DNA from: Streptomyces altiplanensis | GTDB taxonomy: Bacteria; Actinomycetota; Actinomycetes; Streptomycetales; Streptomycetaceae | DNA length: 35,750 nucleotides | Assembly (NCBI GenBank): GCA_003719395.1 | Contig: RHMC01000068.1 | Location: 1-35,750, forward strand | Reading direction: 5' to 3' | Shown here: one piece after another, positions 26,874 to 33,208 of the stretch | How the letters are laid out: each line of letters starts with the position of its first letter | Position numbering within the stretch: position 1 is the stretch's first letter | Position numbers and translations under genes: made by a program | The notes under the pieces: generated by a model | Databases searched by the model: none | What the model was told of the DNA's origin: nothing | Seen by the model: the letters and a program-made list of their open reading frames with translations, nothing else

Positions 26874-26902
26874 AACGTATGACACCCCGTGCCACGTGAC
26901 AA
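26874..26902 (-). promoter_or_regulatory. Probable ccr operon promoter
   Basis: On the minus strand, TTGTCA (26897-26902) and TACGTT (26874-26879) are separated by exactly 17 bases. The -35 falls inside one arm of an inverted repeat. Transcription would start near 26867, about 260 bases ahead of ccr. Confidence 0.5.
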
Positions 26903-26937
26903 GACACTGAGTGCCAACAATTTCTCTCACTTGTCAC
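26896..26937. promoter_or_regulatory. Inverted repeat GTGACAAG / CTTGTCAC at the ccr promoter
   Basis: Perfect 8-base arms (26896-26903 and 26930-26937) separated by 26 bases; the left arm contains the -35 box. It is a candidate site for the TetR regulator encoded just upstream. The spacing is longer than a usual single TetR operator, so two dimers or a loop may be involved. Confidence 0.4.
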
Positions 26938-26990
26938 CTCGCCGTCACATGTGAGCGATGATCGATCGATTTGGATTCATCAGAGCACGC

Positions 26991-27037
26991 GAAGACGCCG
27001 TCCGCCTCCCGGGCTTCCGGGGGGCGGAGGCGTCTTC
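26991..27037 (-). terminator. Terminator between the TetR gene and the ccr operon
   Basis: Arms GAAGACGCC (26991-26999) and GGCGTCTTC (27029-27037) pair perfectly, with a further GC-rich inner stem (CCGCC/GGCGG). It starts 23 bases past the TetR stop, so ccr should have its own promoter. Confidence 0.7.
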
Positions 27038-27059
27038 GTCCGGTGGTGGAACTGTCCGG

Positions 27060-27884
27060 TCAGTTCTGCTTGAGTGCCCGCTCGATCGTGCGCATGACCT
27101 CGTCCAGGGGCGCGTCCGTGCGGGCCACCGTCACCAGCACGTCGCCGCTCACCGAGGCCGACGCCGGCTGCGCCTGCTTCGGACGGGCCGCCGAGCGGCC
27201 CGCGCCGATGCCGGTGCCGAAGGTGTCGCGGACGATCGAGAACGCGTGGTCCAGCTGCGCCTCCACGTCGCCCTGGCCGCCCGCCCGCAGCCACCGCCGC
27301 AGCACGTGGTTGTGGGCCGTCACCACGGCGGAGGCGGCCACCTCCGCCAGCAGCGGGTCGTCGTTGTCGTCGTGGTGGTCGTGCTCGTCGAAGTGGCCCA
27401 GCAGGTAGCGCGTGAACAGGCGCTCGTAGCGGGCCACCGAGGCGATCTCCGCCTCGCGGAGCGTGGGGACCTCACGGGTGAGCTTGTAACGGGCGACGGA
27501 GACCGCGGGGGACGCCGCGTACATCCGCATGACTTCCTTGATGCCCCGGCAGACGGTGTCGAGCGGGTGCTCGTGCGGGGACGCCGCGTTGAGGACCGCC
27601 TCGGCGCGCACCAGCGTGTCGTCGTGGTCCGGGAAGATCGCCTCTTCCTTGGAGCGGAAGTGCCGGAAGAAGGTCCGGCGGGCGACCCCGCCGGCGGCGG
27701 CGATCTCGTCGACGGTCGTCGCCTCGTACCCCTTCGTCGCGAACAGCTCCATCGCCGCTGCCGACAGCTCACGGCGCATCTTGAGCCGCTGCGCCGCCGC
27801 GCGGCTGCCCGCGGCGCTTTCGGGTGCGTCGGACGCGGAGCTCGTACGGGACGGCCGTCTGGAGGAGTCAGCGGGCTGGGACAT
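27060..27884 (-). CDS. TetR-family regulator upstream of ccr
   Basis: A 274-residue TetR protein with a disordered Ser/Pro-rich N-terminal tail of about 35 residues, then the DNA-binding domain (ATTVDEIAAAGGVARRTFFR followed by HFRSKEEAIF) and a C-terminal ligand-binding domain. It carries an acidic, His-rich stretch (HFDEHDHHDDNDDP) mid-protein that is unusual and could bind metal or simply be a loop. The ATG at 27884 was chosen; one six codons upstream is possible. Its position between ccr and the 3-hydroxyacyl-CoA dehydrogenase, all leftward, suggests control of the ethylmalonyl-CoA genes, perhaps by an acyl-CoA. Confidence 0.85.
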   Translation of the reverse strand: MSQPADSSRRPSRTSSASDAPESAAGSRAAAQRLKMRRELSAAAMELFATKGYEATTVDEIAAAGGVARRTFFRHFRSKEEAIFPDHDDTLVRAEAVLNAASPHEHPLDTVCRGIKEVMRMYAASPAVSVARYKLTREVPTLREAEIASVARYERLFTRYLLGHFDEHDHHDDNDDPLLAEVAASAVVTAHNHVLRRWLRAGGQGDVEAQLDHAFSIVRDTFGTGIGAGRSAARPKQAQPASASVSGDVLVTVARTDAPLDEVMRTIERALKQN

Positions 27885-27981
27885 GCTCCGAACGTACTGC
27901 ATCTGCGCAGGAGAGCGCGCCTGTGGGGGCGGACTGCCGGCCGGCTCCAGCAGCCCGCCCCATCCGGTCACACCCTCCTGC

Positions 27982-29766
27982 TCAGCGCCCGGCATACTCC
28001 CGGAAGCCGCGTCCCGTCTTGCGGCCGAGGCACCCCGCCGCCACCAGGTGTTCGAGCAGCGGCGCCGGCGCCAGGCCCGGGTCGCGGAACTCGCGGTGCA
28101 GGACCTGCTCGATGGCCAGGGAGACATCGAGGCCGACCACGTCGAGGAGCTCGAAGGGGCCCATCGGGTAGCCGCCGCCCAGCTTCATCGCGGCGTCGAT
28201 GTCGTCCAGCGACGCGTAGTGCTGCTCGACCATCTTGACCGCGTTGTTCAGGTACGGGAAGAGCAGCGCGTTCACGATGAACCCGGCCCGGTCGCCGCAG
28301 TCCACGGGGTGCTTGCGGATCTTGGCGCACACCTCGCGGACGGTCGCGTGGACCTCGTCCGACGTGAGGACGGTACGGACCACCTCGACCAGCTTCATCG
28401 CGGGCGCCGGGTTGAAGAAGTGCATCCCGATCACGTCCTGCGGGCGCGAGGTCGCGCGGGCGCAGGCGACGACGGGCAGCGAGGACGTGGTCGTGGCGAG
28501 CACCGCGCCCGGCTTGCAGACCTTGTCGAGCGTCGCGAAGAGCTGCTGCTTGACCTCCAGGTCCTCCGCGACCGCCTCCACGGCCAGGTCGACGTCGGCG
28601 AACGCGTCGAGCGAGTCGAGCGGGAGCGACCCTGCCCCAGGGCCTCCTCGCGCGCCTCGGCCGTCATCCGGCCCTTGTCGACAGAGCGGGAAAGGGACTT
28701 GGCGATACGGGCCTTCGCCTTCTCCGCCTTCTCCTGGCTCCGGGCCGTGAGCACCACGTCGTACCCGGCCTTCGCGAACACCTCCGCGATGCCGGACGCC
28801 ATGGTCCCGGAGCCGGCGACCCCCCACCGACCGCACCGGCCAGCCGACGGCGGCGTCCGCGGACTCCCGGGGGGTGAGCGCGTCGGGCACCACGTCCTGG
28901 CTGCTGACTGCCGCGTACGTGTAGAAGCCGCGGCCCGACTTGCGCCCGTTCAGCCCCGCCTCGCTGAGCTGCTTCAGGATGGGGGCGGGCGCGTGCAGCC
29001 GGTCGTGGGACTCGGAGTACATCGCTTCCAGGACCGTGCGGGCCGTGTCGACGCCGATCAGGTCGAGCAGGGCGAGGGGGCCCATCGGCAGGCCGCAGCC
29101 CAGCCGCATCGCGGCGTCGATGTCCTCGCGGGACGCGTACTTGGCCTCGTACATCGCTGCGGCCTGGTTGAGGTAACCGAAGAGCAGGCCGTCGGCGACG
29201 AAACCGGGCCGGTCGCCGATCGCGACCGGCTCCTTGCCCAGATCCCGGGCGAGCGCGGTGACGGCCTCGACCGCCTGCGGCGCGGTGAGCACCGAGGAGA
29301 CGACCTCGACCAGCTTCATCGCGGGCGCCGGGTTGAAGAAGTGCAGGCCCAGCACGCGCTCGGGACGCGCCGAATCGGCGGCGAGACGGGTCACGGACAG
29401 CGCGTTCGTGCCGGTGGCCAGAACCGTCGTGGGGCGCACGATGGAGTCGAGGGCGCGGAAGACCTGCTGCTTGGCCTCGTACGACTCGGGCACGACCTCG
29501 ATCACGAGATCGGCGTCCGCGACGGCCTGGAGGTCGGAGAAGGTACGGAAACGGGCGAGGGCGTCCCGCCGCTCCTCGTCGGTCATGCGCCCGCGCTCCA
29601 CCGCGCGGGCGGTGGAGGCTTCGAGTGAGGAGACGGCCTGCCGGGCGGCTGCTTCGCTGATGTCGATGCCGATGACTTCACGGCCGGCGCGGGCGAGGAC
29701 CTCGGCGATGCCGGTGCCCATGGTGCCGAGACCGACCACGGCGACAGTACGGAGAGGGATGTCCAT
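27982..29766 (-). CDS. Two-domain 3-hydroxyacyl-CoA (3-hydroxybutyryl-CoA) dehydrogenase (frame-disrupted)
   Basis: About 594 residues made of two successive copies of the 3-hydroxyacyl-CoA dehydrogenase unit. Copy 1 begins VAVVGLGTMGTGIAEVLARA; copy 2 begins VAGSGTMASGIAEVFAKAG. Both contain LGLHFFNPAPAMKLVEVV or GMHFFNPAPAMKLVEVV and both end with a GRKSGRGF/GRKTGRGF motif. It would oxidise 3-hydroxybutyryl-CoA to acetoacetyl-CoA, or the reverse, feeding crotonyl-CoA supply for Ccr. An extra base near 28823 and a lost base near 28632 interrupt the second copy; correcting both restores one frame. GGAG lies nine bases before the ATG. Confidence 0.9.
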   Translation of the reverse strand: MDIPLRTVAVVGLGTMGTGIAEVLARAGREVIGIDISEAAARQAVSSLEASTARAVERGRMTDEERRDALARFRTFSDLQAVADADLVIEVVPESYEAKQQVFRALDSIVRPTTVLATGTNALSVTRLAADSARPERVLGLHFFNPAPAMKLVEVVSSVLTAPQAVEAVTALARDLGKEPVAIGDRPGFVADGLLFGYLNQAAAMYEAKYASREDIDAAMRLGCGLPMGPLALLDLIGVDTARTVLEAMYSESHDRLHAPAPILKQLSEAGLNGRKSGRGFYTYAAVSSQDVVPDALTPRESADAAVGWPVRSVGGRRLRDHGVRHRGGVREGRVRRGAHGPEPGEGGEGEGPYRQVPFPLCRQGPDDGRGARGGPGAGSLPLDSLDAFADVDLAVEAVAEDLEVKQQLFATLDKVCKPGAVLATTTSSLPVVACARATSRPQDVIGMHFFNPAPAMKLVEVVRTVLTSDEVHATVREVCAKIRKHPVDCGDRAGFIVNALLFPYLNNAVKMVEQHYASLDDIDAAMKLGGGYPMGPFELLDVVGLDVSLAIEQVLHREFRDPGLAPAPLLEHLVAAGCLGRKTGRGFREYAGR

Positions 29767-30058
29767 CAGGGGACTCCAGAGAATGAGTGACGACTGAGGG
29801 GCGCACGGTGCGGAAGAGCCGCGAATCGCGTGCGGAAAGCGCAGGTCGTAGTGCGAGGGCCGACGGACTCTGTCCCGAAGTCACGTCGCGGAGAAAACAC
29901 CGAACCGACAGAGCACTCGGGGCGGCTGCGTCACCAGGCCGCCACGAGGTGGTCAATCAGCGGGGGGTGGCCCGCTCACTTGAGGGTAACCGGCCAGTAA
30001 CGAGCGCGCCAGCCCTGGAGAAGCCTGGCGGGATGTGATCTGGGACGCCCGGTGCGCT

Positions 30059-30064
30059 TATACG
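30059..30064 (+). promoter_or_regulatory. -10 box for a probably leaderless transcript
   Basis: TATACG sits nine bases before the ATG at 30073, so transcription would begin at or next to the start codon. No purine-rich ribosome site precedes the ATG. The -35 is weak. Confidence 0.4.
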
Positions 30065-30072
30065 CTGACGCC

Positions 30073-30658
30073 ATGGACGAGGAGCTGCGGTCGCTCATGG
30101 ACCGGGTGCGGGGCGAGGCACGGGGCGGGGCGGACGCCGGGGCGGGTGGTTTCGCGGCGTACGAGCGGCTGTTCGCCACCGAGGACCTGGACGAGCTCGC
30201 CCTGGTGCTCACCGAGGCCGAACGGCCCCTGTGGGCCCGCGAGACCGCCGCCTTCCGCCTCGGCTGCGCCGGTGACCGGCGGGCCTTCGAGACGCTGGTG
30301 CTGCTCCTCAACCACCGCGATCCCGAGCGGTGCGTCACCGCCGCGTACGCGCTGGCGCGCCTCGGCGACCCGCGCACCGCCCGCGCCGCCGCCGCGCTCG
30401 CCACCAACCCGCTGCGCACCGCGTACGCGCTGCATCCGGTGCGGCTGCTCACCGAGCTCCGGGCGCCCGAGACCGTACCCGCGCTGATCACCACCCTGCG
30501 CGGGCTGCTCGCGCCGGCACCGCACTGGCGGGTGGCGCTCGCCTGCGTCGAGGGTCTGGGGAAGCTGCGGGACGCGCGGCGCGGCGGTGCTCGAAGCGGC
30601 GCTGGGTCACCCGCGTCTGACGGCCGCCGCGTCCGCCGCGCTCAGCCGCCTCGCGTAA
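30073..30658 (+). CDS. HEAT-repeat protein (frame-disrupted)
   Basis: About 194 residues of helical repeats: ETAAFRLGCAGDRRAFETLV, CVTAAYALARLGDPRTARAA, LLTELRAPETVPALITTLRG and WRVALACVEGLGKLRDA are the repeating A-helix/B-helix units. Such scaffolds bind proteins or act as lyases in phycobilin systems; no enzymatic motif is visible here. One extra base near 30580 shifts the frame; correction gives RAAVLEAALGHPRLTAAASA and a stop at 30656. The ATG appears leaderless. Its end overlaps the convergent GNAT gene by 52 bases. Confidence 0.8.
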
Positions 30659-31182
30659 CGCGTCTCGGGGACGGCGACGCCCCGCACGTCGAAGGACGCC
30701 TCGGCGCCGTCGGGCGCGAAGCCCGCCTTCTCGTAGAAGCGGCGGGCGAGGGTGTTCTCCGTGAGGACCCACAGCAGCATGCGCGGGTGGCCGTCGGTGG
30801 CGGCGCGGGCGAGCAGCTCGGCCGTCAGGGCGCGGCCGGCGCCGGTCGAGCGGTGCTCCGGCAGGACGTAGAGGGCGTACAGCTCGGCGCCGGCGGCCGG
30901 CTTCCCCTCGTCGCGGTACGGCCCGTAGCAGCCCCAGCCGATCACCTGACCGTCGCGCTCGGCGACCACATTGCGGCCCGCGCCCGCGCCCTCGGCTTCG
31001 GCTTCGGCTTCGGCGAGATGCTCGCGCCGCCGCGCGGCGTCCTCCTCGACGCTCATCGCGTCGAGGTGGGCCGTGGGGATCATCCCGGCGTACGCCGACT
31101 GCCATCCCCGCACCCGCACGCGGGCGACGGCCTCGCAGTCGTCGATGGTCATGTCCCGCAGGTGTGTGCCGCCGCTGCTCAT
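30607..31182 (-). CDS. GNAT-family N-acetyltransferase
   Basis: A 191-residue acetyl-CoA-dependent acetyltransferase. The acetyl-CoA-binding motif A is ELYALYVLPEHRSTGAGRAL (V-x-P-x-x-R-x-x-G-x-G), with the C-terminal LLWVLTENTLARRFYEKAGF. A Glu/Ala-rich segment (AEAEAEAEG) in the first half comes from a GGCTTC hexanucleotide repeat. The substrate is unknown. The start at 31182 was chosen, although an ATG ten codons on (MTIDDCEA) is possible. Confidence 0.88.
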   Translation of the reverse strand: MSSGGTHLRDMTIDDCEAVARVRVRGWQSAYAGMIPTAHLDAMSVEEDAARRREHLAEAEAEAEGAGAGRNVVAERDGQVIGWGCYGPYRDEGKPAAGAELYALYVLPEHRSTGAGRALTAELLARAATDGHPRMLLWVLTENTLARRFYEKAGFAPDGAEASFDVRGVAVPETRYARRLSAADAAAVRRG

Positions 31183-31390
31183 GGGGCCGCACTTTAGCCA
31201 GGGCCGGGCGGGCCGAGCAGCCGGCCACCGCCGCGAACCGGCCGGCGCCCCGGACGGCATGGCGGTAACCGCCGTCGTGGGAAAGGGCGTTGGGAGCGTG
31301 CGCACGGGTGAGTCGTGCGGGAGTCGACGGGGACTCGGGTGCTGCCGACGTGAGGGGCAACATCCCTTCGCCCGCCGGCGGCAGTCCGTG

Positions 31391-32347
31391 TCAGTCGCCC
31401 GCTCCCCGGCCGGCCCGTGCCGCGCAGCCGTGATCGGCGAAGACTTCACGGATCACGTGCCGCGAGCCGGCCGCGAGCACCGGGTTCGTGTTCCGGTAGT
31501 ACGGAAGCTGGATGAGCGCGATCGACAGGGCCCATCCGCGGCCGCGTGCCCAGGTCGCGTCATCGGCCCCCAGGGCCTCGCGGAAGACGCCGCGCGCTTC
31601 GGCGGGCAGCAGGTTCCACGCCACGATCAGGTCGACGGAGGGGTCGCCGACGCCCGCGACCCCGAAGTCGATGACGGCGCTGAGCCGTCCACGGTCGACC
31701 AGCACGTTCCCGGGCGACAGATCACCGTGAGACCAGGCGGCCGGCCCGGACCACTCGGGGATCCGCAGGGCCTCCTCCCACGCGGTGGTCGCCGCTTCGG
31801 TGTCGATGATCCCGAGCAGCTCCCCGATCGCCGCGCGCGTCGGGGCGTCCCGCGTCGCCAGCGGAACCCCCCGGCCCGACGGCGGCCCGCCCACGGGGTC
31901 GATCTCCCGCAGCGCGGTGACGAACTTCCCCAGGTCCCCGGCGAGCAGGCCGGGTTCCGCGATGCGGCCGGCGACGGGGTTCTCGCCCTCCAGCCAGCGG
32001 TAGACGGACCAGCTCCAGGGATAGCCCTCGGCGGGCCCGCCCTTCCCGAGCGGGGCCGGAACGGCGACCGGAAGGTGCGGAGCGAGCCGCGGCAGCCACC
32101 GCTGTTCCCCCTCCACGTCGCCGGCGGCCCCTTCCCTGCGGGGGAGCCGGACGGCGGCGGCCCCTTCCCTGCGGGGGAGCCGGACGGCCATGTCCTCGCC
32201 GAGCCGGTACATGGCGTTCTCCGTGCCGGAGGAGACGACGGGCTCCAGGGGAAGGCCCGCCCAGTGCGGGAACTGCCCGTCGACCAGGCGCCGTACGAGA
32301 GATACGTCGATGTCTGCCTCGTCGGCATGCATCCTGGCAGCGCACAT
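31391..32347 (-). CDS. Aminoglycoside phosphotransferase-family kinase
   Basis: A 318-residue APH/choline-kinase fold protein. The catalytic loop is AAWSHGDLSPGNVLVDRG (HGD-x4-N) and the metal-binding VIDFGVAGVGDPSVDL follows. The N-lobe has a tandem copy of AVRLPRREGAA, produced by a 33 bp duplication. The ATG at 32347 has GGAAGG five bases upstream; a later ATG at 32332 lacks one. Such enzymes phosphorylate aminoglycosides, macrolides or small metabolites; nothing here identifies the substrate, so a resistance role is not established. Confidence 0.88.
   Translation of the reverse strand: MCAARMHADEADIDVSLVRRLVDGQFPHWAGLPLEPVVSSGTENAMYRLGEDMAVRLPRREGAAAVRLPRREGAAGDVEGEQRWLPRLAPHLPVAVPAPLGKGGPAEGYPWSWSVYRWLEGENPVAGRIAEPGLLAGDLGKFVTALREIDPVGGPPSGRGVPLATRDAPTRAAIGELLGIIDTEAATTAWEEALRIPEWSGPAAWSHGDLSPGNVLVDRGRLSAVIDFGVAGVGDPSVDLIVAWNLLPAEARGVFREALGADDATWARGRGWALSIALIQLPYYRNTNPVLAAGSRHVIREVFADHGCAARAGRGAGD
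32122..32188. repeat. 33 bp perfect tandem duplication inside the APH-type gene
   Basis: Two identical copies with a 33-base period (first copy from 32122, second from 32155). It keeps the frame and adds eleven residues in the N-lobe strand that normally carries the nucleotide-contacting basic residue. Confidence 0.9.
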
Positions 32348-32596
32348 GAGCACCTTCCGAACTCGGGGCGGGGCCACCGCGCGACGGCTGCTTCACGCGG
32401 CGGCCGGTATTCATACCACCGTTCAGCAGGCGGTCTGTCGACTCATTTTGCTGCCGTCCCCCCCGGCCCGAGGACGCGGAAAGGCCGGCCGGGGGGCCGC
32501 TGACGGGCCTTTGCCGCGGCCCCGATTTTGGGCGGCCCCACCGGAGGTGGTTGGGTAAGCCGCACCCTTGAAAACCCAAGTGCTGGAGGAACAGGC

Positions 32597-33040
32597 ATGG
32601 CGCAGGTCGAGGCCACCACGGAGCGGATCATCGCGGCGGATGCGGAGACGGTGTTCGACACGCTGGCCGACTACAGCGGCTCGCGCGGAAAGCTCCTGCC
32701 CGAGCAGTTCTCCGAGTACGAGGTGCGCGAGGGCGGCGACGGCGAGGGCACCCTCGTGCACTGGAAGCTCCAGGCCACCAGCAAGCGCGTCCGCGACTGC
32801 CTGCTCGAAGTGACCGAGCCGACCGACGGGCAGCTCGTCGAGAAGGACCGCAACTCGTCCATGGTCACCACCTGGACCGTCACCCCGGCCGGCGAGGGCA
32901 GGTCGAAGGCCGTCGTCACCACCGTCTGGGACGGCGCCGGCGGCATCGGCGGCTTCTTCGAGAGGACTTTCGCGCCCAAGGGCCTCGGCCGGATCTACGA
33001 CGTCCTGCTCGCCAACCTCGCCGCCGAGGTCGAGAAGTAG
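32597..33040 (+). CDS. SRPBCC-family (START-like) protein
   Basis: A 147-residue polyketide-cyclase/START-like fold protein, with VEATTERIIAADAETVFDTL at the N-terminus and the long C-terminal helix FFERTFAPKGLGRIYDVLLA. Members bind hydrophobic ligands in a deep cavity; most stand-alone actinobacterial ones have no known role. GGAGGA sits seven bases before the ATG. It is divergent from the kinase gene. The frame is intact. Confidence 0.85.
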   Translation: MAQVEATTERIIAADAETVFDTLADYSGSRGKLLPEQFSEYEVREGGDGEGTLVHWKLQATSKRVRDCLLEVTEPTDGQLVEKDRNSSMVTTWTVTPAGEGRSKAVVTTVWDGAGGIGGFFERTFAPKGLGRIYDVLLANLAAEVEK

Positions 33041-33208
33041 CCCGTCACCGGTTCGAGTGGTCTTCCCCGCGCGCCGGTTGTGCGCCGCAGGGGCTCCCAC
33101 CGGGGGTGAAGCCGCCCGCGTACGCCTCCCCCTTCAATCGCCCCGCTTGCTCCCAGTTGTCGCGTAATGCGAGAAAAGGGCGGCGCAGTGCGACGAGGGG
33201 AGCAGTAC

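Noticed and set aside
26910..26920. A half CIRCE-like element (TTGGCACTC on the minus strand) near the ccr promoter
   Set aside because: The second half-site GAGTGCCAA at nine-base spacing is absent, so HrcA control is not supported.
31391..32347. Calling the APH-type gene an antibiotic resistance gene
   Set aside because: The fold covers many metabolic kinases and no substrate-specific motif or resistance context is visible.
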